DNA from: Syntrophus aciditrophicus
GTDB taxonomy: Bacteria > Desulfobacterota > Syntrophia > Syntrophales > UBA8958
DNA: 42,308 bases
Assembly: GCA_020718905.1 (NCBI GenBank)
Contig: DYRD01000002.1
Span: forward strand, 40,047-82,354
Direction of reading: 5' to 3'
The translations under genes and the position numbers were made by a program. The notes beneath the pieces are model-generated. The model was not told the DNA's origin and made no database searches. It saw only the letters and a program-made list of their open reading frames with translations. Below, piece by piece: positions 26,779 to 35,856 of the stretch; position 1 is the first letter of the stretch; the number at the start of each line of letters is the position of its first letter.

Positions 26779-27519
26779 ATGAAGGTCGTCTATCACAAGG
26801 ATTTCAACCTGTCCTACTGTTCCGATCCAGCGGCGGCCTTCGGCCGGATCGAAGGGGTGCACAAAGTCATCCGGGAGCGGGTGACCTTTGTGGGCGCCGT
26901 GCCTGCAACGGCAGAGGATATCGATGCCGTTCATACCCCGAGTCATGTCGAGATGGTACGGCGCGAAGGGATATACGACATTGCCGCCGTGGCTGCCGGC
27001 GGGGCGGTCCAAGCTGCCCAGATCGGGCTTAAGGAACCGTGCTTTGCCCTGATCCGGCCGCCCGGTCATCACGCCTCCGCGGCGAATTCCTGGGGATTCT
27101 GTTATTTCAACAATATGGCCATTGCCCTGGAGAAGCTCAAAAGAGAGGGCCTTATCAACAAAGCCCTCGTTCTCGACTTCGATCTCCATTTCGGCGATGG
27201 GACGGTAAACATCCTGGGAATTAAAGGCTATGTCAATATCTACAACCCCTCATTCTCCAGCCGCACCGACTATCTCAAGGGAGTCCGGTCCTTTCTGGAT
27301 TCGAATCCTGCCGATATTATCGGTATCTCCGCCGGATTCGACAACCATGTTGAAGACTGGGGGGGGCTTTTGACTACGGAGGATTACAAGGAGATGGGCA
27401 AGATGGTCAAGGATGCCGCCCAGAGCAATAAAAGCGGCTATTTTGCCATCCTCGAAGGGGGATACAACCACGAGGTCCTGGGACAGAACGTGATGGCCCT
27501 GATCGAAGGCATGGAGTAG
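26779..27519 (+). CDS. Histone-deacetylase-family amidohydrolase
   Basis: 246 aa, the short end of the class I/II HDAC and acetylpolyamine amidohydrolase superfamily. Zn and charge-relay motifs are seen: LIRPPGHHA, LDFDLHFGDGT (the usual DxDxHHGNGT is altered), SAGFDNH and LEGGYNHE. It would hydrolyse N-acyl groups from lysine or polyamines in the cytoplasm. AGGTGA precedes the ATG, and the gene follows the EF-hand gene by 4 nt. A strong terminator lies 41 nt downstream. The second deacylase of the cluster with sir2. Confidence 0.88.
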   Translation: MKVVYHKDFNLSYCSDPAAAFGRIEGVHKVIRERVTFVGAVPATAEDIDAVHTPSHVEMVRREGIYDIAAVAAGGAVQAAQIGLKEPCFALIRPPGHHASAANSWGFCYFNNMAIALEKLKREGLINKALVLDFDLHFGDGTVNILGIKGYVNIYNPSFSSRTDYLKGVRSFLDSNPADIIGISAGFDNHVEDWGGLLTTEDYKEMGKMVKDAAQSNKSGYFAILEGGYNHEVLGQNVMALIEGME

Positions 27520-27560
27520 GAGCAAGAGCAGCAAAAGCGGCACCGTAACCAAGAACAATG

Positions 27561-27606
27561 AAAGCCCGTCATGACCTTTATGGCCAGGTCATGACGGGCT
27601 TTTTTA
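27561..27606 (+). terminator. Strong intrinsic terminator after the deacetylase gene
   Basis: 16-bp perfect stem AAAGCCCGTCATGACC / GGTCATGACGGGCTTT with a 10-nt loop and a run of six T at its right edge. It closes the rightward sir2-HDAC unit. The left arm carries AAA, so it may also weakly stop the convergent CsgG-like transcript. Confidence 0.92.
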
Positions 27607-27635
27607 TATGGATACTTTTGCTTCGCTCAATCCGT

Positions 27636-28813
27636 TTATTTGAGGGGATTCCTCTCGATAAGCTGCCCGACTTTGACCATGCGGAGCTGTTCCGGCTTGT
27701 TCACATTGGCCAGCGCCCAGGCGACATTCGGCTGCAACTGGTCGGACGACACGATCAGGCTGACGGGAAGCTTCTGAACGTCGCATTCCTTCTTGCCCGA
27801 CATGGGATCTTCCACCTCTTCAAAGGTATACACGAAGAGTTCGTTTCCCGGTTTGATCCCCACTTTTTCCCCGACACTGATCCGGACGGCCTTCTCTTTG
27901 CCATCGGGACTGTTCTTGATCATGGTGATGTAACCTTTGAGGGGGAAATACTTGGACAACTCCGGGCGGGCGGTCTCGATGCTCTTGCTCGCGGCCTTCT
28001 TGATGCCGCCGATGAGGGCGTCGTAATTGGGATAAGGGATCTTGCCGATGATATGCTTGCCTGTCATCTTTTTCGATAGAACGACTTCACCGGTCTCCAC
28101 ATCGAGGATCCTTATTGTGAGCTCGGTGCCGATATTCCATCCTTCCTGAGTTTCCAGGGCGGCGGCGCCGGCGGCAAGGGCGAGATCGCCGATAAAGCTG
28201 CCGCTGCCGCCCTTGCCGAGGCCCTGCCTGGCCGATTGGTAGGAGACCCACTTCAGATCCACATTATTCACCGATCCGGTGATGATGTATTTGACGCCTT
28301 TGAGCTTTCCCAGGCGGACCATGGTGGCGTCGTCCACCAGGCCGGATTGCTGGAATTTCTGCTCTGAAAAGACTTTTTCCATCTCCTTGCGGGTATAGAC
28401 CTTGGCCCCTCCCATATTGACCATCTCATTCATGACGCCGTCTTCGATGCTCTCGCTGAGTTTGGCGTTGATCTGACGGGAAACACTTTCGGAATTGGCC
28501 TGGAAGGAAGACCGTTCTTTCGTCCCCCATACAACGCCGGCTGCCCCGACTGCCGCGCCGCCTACGGCCGTTCGCTGTCCTGAACCCTGAACCTGGCTCT
28601 GGACGACGTTGCATAATCGAAGGAGGTGTTATTGGTGAAATTGGTCACCGCCACAAAGGGCAGGGGCGCATCGTATGAGGATTTACATATCAGGGGAATT
28701 CTGATTTTGTGTTCTCGGTCGGGTACGAAGCCGGTCAAATCGATCTTTGGCGCCGAGACGCAGCCGCTGATAAAAAGAACCATGAAGACGGACAATATCA
28801 ATCGTTTGTTCAT
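27636..28813 (-). pseudogene. CsgG-family outer-membrane lipoprotein, frameshifted
   Basis: It starts with a lipoprotein signal (LFISGC lipobox), then FVAVTNFTNNTSFDYA. The frame breaks near 28608-28611; adding one base gives NVVQSQVQGSGQRT and joins without loss to GAKVYTRKEMEKVFSEQ, KYIITGSVNNVD and WNIGTELTIRILDVETGEVV. These are features of the CsgG/LpoB-like group of periplasm-facing outer-membrane lipoproteins (curli export and related secretion). A C-terminal extension (~80 residues) resembles an OB-type domain. It lies downstream of the FlgT-like gene on the same strand. No csgA or csgB genes are nearby, so curli export is not implied. Confidence 0.7.
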
Positions 28814-28828
28814 CGTTAATTATCCCCT

Positions 28829-29970
28829 CTATTTCTGATAATTAATGGTAAGCGAGTAAGGCGTAAAGTTGTTCATCGTGAAATTACCCTTCTGTTTTAT
28901 GCTGTTAGCCAGGTAGACGGAATTTCCCGGATAACTGACAATGAACGCGCCCATTTCCTTCTCTTCCACTTCCGAGACCCAGACGCTGTTCTGGAGGATG
29001 CCCTTGATTTCCATATTCGTATCGATATCGCCGACACCGGTAATCTGAATCCGGATCTTCTTGACGTTCCCCCGAATGTAGTGGGCGACCTTGTCCAGGA
29101 GCTTGGGGGTGATCTTTTCCGCCACGTCCTTGAGGGCCGCCGCCGCATCCTCGACGCTGTTCCGGATGCCCTTGCCCTGCTCCGATCCGGCGGTGAGTAT
29201 TTCCATCGCTCCGGTCTTGTTGTTTCGGGCCACCATCCGGTAGGTCAGGCGGACGGTGACGTTATTGAAGGGCATCGAGAGCCCATAACCAATATCTTCG
29301 CCTTTTTTGGTAGAGATCGTATAATCGGTCTTGCCGATAATGATGATATTGGACAGGAATTTATAGAACATGCTCCGGATGGCGAGGGTGCTGCCGCTTT
29401 TGACGGCCCTCTCGATCTCGGCGGCGGCTACGGCCTGAGTCGGGGCGACATCGACGACCTTATAATTCTGATCCGTCAGCTTGCCGATGAGATTTTCAGA
29501 CAGGATATTCGTCTCTTCGTAAACAGACCCTCCCTGTCCCCCCTGGGGTCTTCTGGCAGGGATGAAAACGGCGATGCCGTTATTCACAGGGCCAGTTCCG
29601 AGGCAATGGCTTCCTGGGCCTGCTTCGGCTCCACGCAGGCGTTGATTCTGACGGTGAGGGCGTCCTTTTTTTCATCCTCGCTCAAGACGGTATATTTCTT
29701 CACCGCTCCCCCCACCTGGGTTTTCATGACATCCTCGACGAGGGCAAAGTTGGAGACAAAGCTACCCGCTTTGACGTCAACTCCAACGGTCTGTTCAATG
29801 GCCTACCATTTGGCCCGAGCGATGGCTTCCATCTTGGCCGCGGGACGATCATTATTGACGATTGCCGCTTCCCCTTCGGCGTCAACGCACTTGCTCTGGC
29901 CGTAAGCCGGTGCAAAGGAAAGGATACTTAAACAGGCAAAGAAGAATAAAAAAAACAGATTCTTGCGCAT
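28829..29970 (-). pseudogene. FlgT-like periplasmic protein with amber stop and frameshift
   Basis: A signal peptide (MRKNLFFLFFFACLSILSF, ATG 29970 with GGGAGG upstream) is followed by a FlgT_N-like segment AEGEAAIVNNDRPAAKMEAI. TAG at 29803-29805 interrupts RAKW*AIEQTVGVDVKAGSF, and the frame continues well to LAL and a TGA at 29584-29586. A second frame then starts (GTG at 29587) with NNGIAVFIPARR and no signal peptide of its own, so both were probably one protein; one missing base would join them. FlgT and relatives sit around flagellar or envelope-spanning machines. Paired with the CsgG-like lipoprotein 15 nt downstream. The 252-aa second part might still be translated through the GTGA overlap. 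Confidence 0.65.
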
Positions 29971-30078
29971 GGCTATATGCCTCCCATAAAGATGCGTATT
30001 GCTCACTTACCGGCCGATGTATTTCACGGGGTGGGGATGGGGCAACTGACGCCGCCTCCGCCCGCCCGACAATTGCCA

Positions 30079-30107
30079 AAAATATACTGAAAAGGGAGGT
30101 TTTTGTA
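30079..30107 (-). promoter_or_regulatory. Sigma-70-type promoter of the FlgT/CsgG-like unit
   Basis: Minus-strand TTTACA (30102-30107), a 17-nt spacer and TATATT (30079-30084), both 5 of 6 to consensus. It lies between the mnmE stop and the FlgT-like gene, leaving a leader of about 100 nt. Confidence 0.65.
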
Positions 30108-30128
30108 AAGAATAAAAGAATGAAAAGT

Positions 30129-31511
30129 TTACTTTCCGATGCAGAAGGAGGCAAAAATCCGGGCGAGGATGATGTCGTTTGCCGTTTTTCCGATTATCTC
30201 TTCGAGAGCGTCGAGGGCGTCCCGGAGGTCGGCAGCAGTCAGTTCCAGCGATACGCCGCTTATGGCCCCCGCCGTAGCCTCGCAGAGATGGAAAACCGCC
30301 CTTTCAATGGCGAGCCGGTGGCGCAGATGGGTGATGGTGTCAGGAGGGGGACCGTCGTTCCTGTCTCGACAGAAATGCCGGTAAATCGCCTCCTGAAGCT
30401 CCTCCATGCCGTTACCGTATTTTGCGGAGACCAGGATGGCAGGCCCTCCCGGCAGGATGCGGGAGATGTCCTCGGGAGAGATGAGCTGGGGCAGATCTGC
30501 CTTGTTGACGACGGGAATGAGCGGTTTGCCTCGGAGTTTTTCGATGATTTCTTCGTCTTCCGTCGTCAACGCTTCCGAGCCGTCTAGGAGGATCAACACC
30601 GCATCGGCCGCCGCCGCGCGTTGCCATACGAGGTCAATGCCCGCTTGCTCAATGGCCTCCCCCGCATTCCGGATCCCCGCCGTATCCGTCAATCTGACGA
30701 CAAGATCATGGATCCGGAGCGGTTCCTCTATAAAATCCCTCGTGGTACCCGGTATCGGCGTAACAATAGCCCGCTGCTCTCCCAGGAGGTGGTTCAGCAG
30801 GCTGGACTTGCCGACGTTGGTCCGACCGGCAATGACAACGCTGACCCCTTCCTTGAGGACCTTTCCCTCTCCATAAGACGCCGCGAGTCTGTTGAGATCT
30901 TGAACAATATTCTGGAGCCGCTTCGGGATGGATTTGTCTTCGGGAAGGTCAGCGAGGTCCTCGATAAAATCGATGGCCGCTTCGAGATGGGCAAGAATGT
31001 CGACAATTTCCGCGCCCACTTTCCCGATGCATCCGGAGAGGCGGCCTTGGTATTGCGCCTGGGCAAGCTCCAGCCCCCCTTCGGTCCGGGCGGCGATCAT
31101 GTCCGCCACCGCCTCGGCCTGAGAAAGGTCGATCCGATTGTTGAGAAAGGCCCTTTTGGTGAATTCACCCGGTTCGGCATGACGCGCCCCTGTCTTGAGG
31201 ACTTCCGCCAATATCCTTTGGGGGAGAAGATACCCCCCATGACCGCTTATTTCCAGGACATCTTCACCGGTGTAGGAATGGGGGGTCCGCATGAGGGCAA
31301 CCATGACCTCATCGATTATAGCGCCCCCATAGGAGGAAATGATGTGGCCGTGGTAGAGATGGTGGGTTTCCAGAACCGGCAGGCGGTCATCCTTCCTTCG
31401 AAAGAGGCGAAGGGCAATGGCTTCCGCCTGGGGGCCGCTGACACGGACAACGGCAATTCCGCCTACCCCCGGGGCGGTGGCAATGGCGGCAATGGTGTCG
31501 TCCGTCTTCAT
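30129..31511 (-). CDS. mnmE: tRNA modification GTPase MnmE (TrmE)
   Basis: 460 aa, full length. An N-terminal tetrahydrofolate-binding domain (IAAIATAPGVGGIAVVRVSG) and helical domain enclose a Ras-like G domain: GRTNVGKSSLLN, PGTTRDFIEE, DTAG and NKAD. The C-terminal CIGK motif needed for catalysis is present. With MnmG it makes the 5-carboxymethylaminomethyl group at wobble U34 of tRNAs. Last intact gene of the rpmH-rnpA-yidD-yidC-jag-mnmE cluster, a conserved bacterial order; 8 nt separates it from jag. Confidence 0.97.
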   Translation of the reverse strand: MKTDDTIAAIATAPGVGGIAVVRVSGPQAEAIALRLFRRKDDRLPVLETHHLYHGHIISSYGGAIIDEVMVALMRTPHSYTGEDVLEISGHGGYLLPQRILAEVLKTGARHAEPGEFTKRAFLNNRIDLSQAEAVADMIAARTEGGLELAQAQYQGRLSGCIGKVGAEIVDILAHLEAAIDFIEDLADLPEDKSIPKRLQNIVQDLNRLAASYGEGKVLKEGVSVVIAGRTNVGKSSLLNHLLGEQRAIVTPIPGTTRDFIEEPLRIHDLVVRLTDTAGIRNAGEAIEQAGIDLVWQRAAAADAVLILLDGSEALTTEDEEIIEKLRGKPLIPVVNKADLPQLISPEDISRILPGGPAILVSAKYGNGMEELQEAIYRHFCRDRNDGPPPDTITHLRHRLAIERAVFHLCEATAGAISGVSLELTAADLRDALDALEEIIGKTANDIILARIFASFCIGK

Positions 31512-31519
31512 GAGGCTGC

Positions 31520-32404
31520 TCAGGTTGCCGTCGGCTTGATCACCGCCCGCTCCCGCTCGCTTCGGGCCGGCATGATGATGATCTTGCGGTACTCCCCCTC
31601 GCCGCGACTCTTTGTTGTGAGCGAGGAGTCCGTCTGGAGGGTCAAGTGGATGATCCGGCGGTCGTGGGCGTTCATATTGCTTACGGTGACCGCTTTTCTG
31701 GTCTTCTTGACCTTCTGCCCCAGCCTTTCCGCCAGTGATACGAGGGCGTCTTCCCGGCGTTTCCGGTAGGCCTCCGTATCGATGATGATCATTTTTTTGT
31801 CTTCCCCGGACCGGTTGGTGGCCTTGTTGACAAGATATTGAAGGGCGTCGAGATTCTGCCCCCGCTTACCGATCAAGAGGCCACCGCCATCCCCCTGGAT
31901 ATTGAGGACAATGGCGTCTTCCCGGGCATCGGCGGTAACGGGGGCTTCGATATTCATACGCTCCAAAATCCCGGAGAGGAGCGTTTTTGCTTTCATGGCC
32001 AATTCATGGTCCGTTTCCTGAACCGTTTCCTTGCCGGCATCCCGCACCGATTCCCTCGATATTTCCTTTGCCGGTTCTTTAATGGTCTTGGCTGCCCTCG
32101 CATGTTCTGGGGAGGCTTCCCTCTTTCCCGGTTTCCCCTCTTTTCTGACCTGGGGAAGCACGGCAGCGGCTACCGGCAGGACAGGAGTTGCTTTTATTGC
32201 CGGTTTTTCAAAGGATTCCTCTTCCATGTGAATGGACAACAGGCGAGCCCGGATCTTGGCCCGCTTGGCACCGACACCGAAAAAACCCTGCGATCCTTCC
32301 GAGACTATTTCGATATTGAGCTTGTCCCGGGGGACCCCAAACTCATTACAGGCCTTTTCTATAGCTTCGTCAATGGTTTTACCTTCAATTTCGGTCATGT
32401 TCAT
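31520..32404 (-). CDS. jag: RNA-binding protein Jag/KhpB
   Basis: 294 aa with the Jag_N domain (EIEGKTIDEAIEKACNEFGV), a charged Ala/Lys/Glu linker (~60-145), a type II KH domain with GLLIGKRGQNLDALQ, and a C-terminal R3H domain (NAHDRRIIHLTLQ). It binds RNA in the cytoplasm and is linked to cell-envelope growth and division in other bacteria. Start chosen at ATG 32404 with GAGGTG upstream; 12 nt after yidC. Intact. Confidence 0.93.
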   Translation of the reverse strand: MNMTEIEGKTIDEAIEKACNEFGVPRDKLNIEIVSEGSQGFFGVGAKRAKIRARLLSIHMEEESFEKPAIKATPVLPVAAAVLPQVRKEGKPGKREASPEHARAAKTIKEPAKEISRESVRDAGKETVQETDHELAMKAKTLLSGILERMNIEAPVTADAREDAIVLNIQGDGGGLLIGKRGQNLDALQYLVNKATNRSGEDKKMIIIDTEAYRKRREDALVSLAERLGQKVKKTRKAVTVSNMNAHDRRIIHLTLQTDSSLTTKSRGEGEYRKIIIMPARSERERAVIKPTAT

Positions 32405-32416
32405 CCATCACCTCGA

Positions 32417-34045
32417 TTAAGCATGTCGCTTATTGATATAATATTGTTGCCCGATACTGATTACGTTGTTGAGCAACCAGTAGATAACCAGTCCGGCCGG
32501 GAAGTTCAGGAAGAGGAAAGTAAAGATAACCGGCATCCACAGCATAACCTTCTGCTGCATCGGGTCGCCGCTCATGGGTGTCATTTTCTGCTGAACCCAC
32601 ATCGTGCCGCCCATGATGATGGGGGTTATGTAATAGGGATCCTTGTCGGAGAGATCCTGAATCCAAAAGAAGAATGGTGAGTGCCGCAGTTCAATGGCAT
32701 ACAGAAGGGTCCTGTAAAGACCGAAGAAAACGGGAATCTGAATGAGCATGGGCAGGCAGCCGCTCATGGGATTGACCTTGTGGGTCTTGTAGAGGGCCAT
32801 GGTCTCCTGGCTGAGTTTCTGACGGTCACCCTTGTACTTTTCCTGGAGTTCCTTCATCTTCGGCTGCAATTTCTGCATCTGTTTCATCGATTCGTAGCTC
32901 TTGTTTCCCAAGGGCCAGAAGATAAGTTTGATGAGGATGGTCAGGATGATAATGGCGATGCCGTAGTTGTGAACATACTGATAAAGCCATTTGAGAACGA
33001 TGAGCATAGGCATGGCCAGCCATTTCAGCCACGATCCGAAATCGATAGCGTCTTCAAGATTTACCTTCTGGGCCTTGAGGATGGAATAGTCCTTCGGGCC
33101 AAGAAAGAGGGTGTACATAAACGACCCGGCCTGTCCTCCCGGGATGAGATCCTTCGGTCCCTGCAGGCTGGCCGTGACCATGTCTCTGCTGTCTTTGGAC
33201 ATGGCAAAACTGGTCAGGGACGGGTTCTGGGGGATCATGGCCGCCATGAAGTATTTGCTTTCAAAGCCGCCCCAGGAGACATTCGGTCCCAGGACCTTTT
33301 CTCCCTCTATTTTCTTGACTTCCGTACGCTCCATATCCTTGGCGACGAAGGCTACGGGGCCTTTGTGGCTCCAGCTGTCCGTTTCCTCCTTCGGGTCGAC
33401 ATACTGGTTCCAGTTGAGACTCGCATTCTGGCTCAGGGGGGTTGCCGTGAGGTTGTGCACGCGGACTTCGAGATCGATGCCATAGCGGTCGGGGTGAAAC
33501 GTAAAGATTTTCTCGACCTTCATGACCCCGGTGATGTTCTGCTGAAGAATCAGCCGCTGGCTTTCTTTGCCCTTGGTCAGATCGAGGCTTTTTGTCTCGC
33601 TGTCATACATACCCTCGGCGGGCAGATCGGCGGTGGAGCCGGGGAAAGAAAAGGTCAGGGGCCGAGGCATGCCCATGCCTACATCCACCAGTTCAATCAA
33701 TTCGGATTTTTCGCCCAGTTTTTGCCGGTAACCTTTGAGCTTGAAAGACTGAATGGCCCCTCCCTTGGTGGTAAATTGCGCAATGTACAGAGGGGTTTCC
33801 ACAGCGATGAAGCGTTCCGCTACGGCTGGGGAGATTTTAGCCGGCTGCCCCGCCTTGATAGCCGTCTGCGGCAGTACGGACGGCGCCGGGGAAGGGGCCG
33901 CCGCCGTCTCCGCCTTATTCGCTGTTTGTGAACTTTCTTTCGCAGGCGCCGGGATCTGCTTCACCGGCGGCTTCATAAAAAATATCTGGTAGATGAGAAT
34001 AACCGCCACTGATAGCACAATGGCAAGAATGGTTCGCTTATCCAT
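32417..34045 (-). CDS. yidC: Membrane protein insertase YidC
   Basis: 542 aa, Gram-negative type. N-terminal transmembrane helix (TILAIVLSVAVILIYQIFF), a Pro/Ala-rich linker, the large periplasmic P1 beta-sandwich (~70-320), then the conserved five-helix insertase core (WLYQYVHNYGIAIIILTILIK ... NPMSGCLPMLIQIPVFFGLYR ... NFPAGLVIYWLLNNVISI). It inserts membrane proteins alone or with SecYEG. Gene order with yidD, rnpA and jag is the standard one. Intact. Confidence 0.97.
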   Translation of the reverse strand: MDKRTILAIVLSVAVILIYQIFFMKPPVKQIPAPAKESSQTANKAETAAAPSPAPSVLPQTAIKAGQPAKISPAVAERFIAVETPLYIAQFTTKGGAIQSFKLKGYRQKLGEKSELIELVDVGMGMPRPLTFSFPGSTADLPAEGMYDSETKSLDLTKGKESQRLILQQNITGVMKVEKIFTFHPDRYGIDLEVRVHNLTATPLSQNASLNWNQYVDPKEETDSWSHKGPVAFVAKDMERTEVKKIEGEKVLGPNVSWGGFESKYFMAAMIPQNPSLTSFAMSKDSRDMVTASLQGPKDLIPGGQAGSFMYTLFLGPKDYSILKAQKVNLEDAIDFGSWLKWLAMPMLIVLKWLYQYVHNYGIAIIILTILIKLIFWPLGNKSYESMKQMQKLQPKMKELQEKYKGDRQKLSQETMALYKTHKVNPMSGCLPMLIQIPVFFGLYRTLLYAIELRHSPFFFWIQDLSDKDPYYITPIIMGGTMWVQQKMTPMSGDPMQQKVMLWMPVIFTFLFLNFPAGLVIYWLLNNVISIGQQYYINKRHA

Positions 34046-34066
34046 TCATAACCTCCCGTATTTCAG

Positions 34067-34303
34067 TTATTTGACAGGGTCGTAACCACCCGGATGCAGG
34101 GGGTGACAGCGACCGAGACGCTTAAGGCCGGCTAAAGAGCCCTTCCATGGGCCATGGCGCCGGATGGACATAATGGCGTACTCGGAGCAGGTCGGGTAAA
34201 AACGGCAGGATGGGGGCAGGATCGGGGAGATGAACAGCTGATATAGACGTATAAGCAAAACAAGAATGTTTGCCGGGATTTGTGAAAATATCTTATTGTT
34301 CAT
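34067..34303 (-). CDS. yidD: Membrane protein insertion efficiency factor YidD
   Basis: 78 aa with the whole family signature: [26 protein letters not shown] and [13 protein letters not shown] small amphipathic membrane-associated protein that helps YidC-dependent insertion. Its ATG overlaps the rnpA end by 11 nt, which indicates coupling. Confidence 0.95.
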   Translation of the reverse strand: MNNKIFSQIPANILVLLIRLYQLFISPILPPSCRFYPTCSEYAIMSIRRHGPWKGSLAGLKRLGRCHPLHPGGYDPVK

Positions 34304-34643
34304 CCCTGGTTCTGATTAAAAGCCTTTCCAGCTCCCTCTTAAGCTCGTGATGTGTCGGCAACGCCGGTCGGACCTTCACCATGATCACGATGTCAAGAGC
34401 AGCCGGCAACCTCGGCTTATGCAAACGATAAAACTCCCGAATGAGACGTTTGATCCTGTTTCTTGTGACAGCGTTCCCCACCTTTTTTATTATGGTGATC
34501 CCCAGCCGTCTGACTCCTGATGGGTTCGGGCATACGATACAGGTTAAATGCTCCGAATGTTTGCGAACCCCCTGTTGATAGACCGTCAAATAATCTCGTC
34601 TTTTGTCTATCCTTTCCAGTTTGCCAAAGGTTGAATTTTCCAT
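34293..34643 (-). CDS. rnpA: Ribonuclease P protein component
   Basis: 116 aa. The protein subunit that, with RNase P RNA, matures tRNA 5' ends. The start ATG 34643 ([18 protein letters not shown]) fits the family. The ORF track's longer form runs back through rpmH in another frame and is an artefact. The RNR signature is present ([18 protein letters not shown]), as is [10 protein letters not shown]. Between rpmH and yidD. Confidence 0.94.
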   Translation of the reverse strand: MENSTFGKLERIDKRRDYLTVYQQGVRKHSEHLTCIVCPNPSGVRRLGITIIKKVGNAVTRNRIKRLIREFYRLHKPRLPAALDIVIMVKVRPALPTHHELKRELERLLIRTRDEQ

Positions 34644-34695
34644 GGAATATGCAGATGCAAATGCGCCGGGGCGCACAGACCTGTCTTTGGCAAGG

Positions 34696-34833
34696 CTAAA
34701 CAGCCAGCCTTTTTCTTCCTTTCGCCCGCCGGCGGTTAAGGACAAGCCGGCCGCCTTTCGTAGCCATGCGGACAAGGAAGCCATGGGTTCTTTTCCTGCT
34801 TGTATTACTGATTGTTTTTAATGTCTTTTTCAT
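34696..34833 (-). CDS. rpmH: Ribosomal protein bL34 (not in the ORF track)
   Basis: 45 aa, below the ORF-track cut-off. The body [20 protein letters not shown] and the end [12 protein letters not shown] are the L34 signature. The first 12 residues ([12 protein letters not shown]) differ from the common MKRTYQPSxxRR start, though the basic character remains. GAGG lies 9 nt before the ATG. It heads the conserved rpmH-rnpA-yidD-yidC-jag-mnmE cluster and has its own promoter at 34878-34905. Confidence 0.93.
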   Translation of the reverse strand: MKKTLKTISNTSRKRTHGFLVRMATKGGRLVLNRRRAKGRKRLAV

Positions 34834-34877
34834 TTTTTCAAGCCTCAGTTAAATAAATGACCGTGCGAAGAGGAGTC

Positions 34878-34905
34878 ATTAATCATATCCGGTTTTAATT
34901 GTCAA
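34878..34905 (-). promoter_or_regulatory. Sigma-70-type promoter of the rpmH cluster
   Basis: Minus-strand TTGACA (34900-34905), a 16-nt spacer and ATTAAT (34878-34883), about 45 nt ahead of rpmH. No group of DnaA boxes lies here, so I see no oriC. Confidence 0.5.
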
Positions 34906-34925
34906 GACAAAACGTCCCCCTGGCA

Positions 34926-35310
34926 TCATGTCTGCAATACGTATGTTCCGGGAGCGTCTCCCCGCGGTTTGAGTCCCTTTTCCGGGGACCCCATCTCCGG
35001 CGGCGCCGTCTGGTCCGTAGAATGGGCGGTCAGCCATTCCTCCCAGGGGAGCCACCAAGAACCTTTAAATGTAGGTGCTTCTTCCAGCCAACGGTCGGTA
35101 TTGATATATTTTTCTCCTTTAGGTCATGCTTTTTTCCTTGAAATCCTCGATGATCCGGTACTGTGTCCCCGGCGAATCGGCGAGGTTGAGGAACCAATCG
35201 AGGAAGGCGAGTACCTGGGTGACCGGCGAAAGATTCATGGTGAATCTGGCCTGCCGGGCGTGGATGAAACTGTCAATACTGGCATGGGCGGTATTCTTAA
35301 TCGCGTCCAT
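34926..35310 (-). pseudogene. PHA synthase (phaC) remnant with middle lost
   Basis: The 5' end is intact: AGGAGG, ATG 35310, then MDAIKNTAHASIDSFIHARQ and the PHB_pol_N pattern RFTMNLSPVTQVLAFLDWFLNLADSPGTQ, ending at a TAA (35119). Immediately after, in another frame, comes the typical PhaC C-terminus: DRWLEEAPTFKGSWWLPWEEWL ends with DAPGTYVLQT and a stop at 34926. The ~400-residue alpha/beta-hydrolase core with its catalytic Cys is gone. A functional gene would be ~1.7 kb; this is 385 bp. A clear deletion relic, whose polyhydroxyalkanoate synthesis activity must be lost. Confidence 0.8.
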
Positions 35311-35330
35311 CTAATATCCTCCTGGAAATG

Positions 35331-35856
35331 ACGGTTCTGTGAAGCTGCCGGGTAAAATATTTCTCTGCCTCTGGAAATGCTACCAGAAATCAAAATAATA
35401 TCAAGCTGCAAATATTGACGGTGTCGTAAAAAAATCCGAGCATAACCGTGTTGTAACTACTCAACATTTATAATTTTTATCATCTTTCTAAATATTAGTC
35501 GCAGACATGGCCATGCTTTTCGGCACTCTGAAGAATCTGACCGAGGCCGCCTATGAAGAAGGCCTGCTTCAAGCCATCCATGAAGGTCTCCGGGTATAGC
35601 AAGGGTCGGGAGGCAACGGCTATGCTCGCAAAAGAGTGTGACGGCTTCATCCAGAAACAGTTTAAGATTAATGAGCTTTCACGCAGCATCCGCCAGGAGA
35701 TGGAATGCCGGACGATAGCCTAGCATTAACCAGGCCTGCGAACCACCTTCACGCCGCCACGACGAAAAATCAACCATAAAAGCACAATGATCTTTCGGGG
35801 ATGAATTTGAATAATTGCCTTTGCGGGCATTTCCTCGTAATGGTATGGAGATTTAT
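35331..35856. other. Gene-poor stretch with remnants between phaC relic and uvrB
   Basis: No intact gene. At 35417-35440 GACGGTGTCGTAAAAAAATCCG resembles one end of the repeat at 14928 and 22049, with two mismatches in the terminal 15 bases. On the plus strand 35504-35720 shows two open pieces in different frames (MAMLFGTLKNLTEAAYEEGL and GREATAMLAKECDGFIQKQF) that look coding and are joined by a frame change; no family recognised. The rest shows nothing I can name. Confidence 0.4.

Noticed and set aside
27558-28079. 173-aa plus-strand ORF after the deacetylase gene
   Set aside because: Begins inside the terminator hairpin and is antisense to the CsgG-like gene.
32681-33931. 416-aa plus-strand ORF
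   Set aside because: Antisense to yidC, which has full family motifs.
34834-35330. Replication origin near rpmH
   Set aside because: No cluster of DnaA boxes and no dnaA; the only perfect box found is the single one at 23710.
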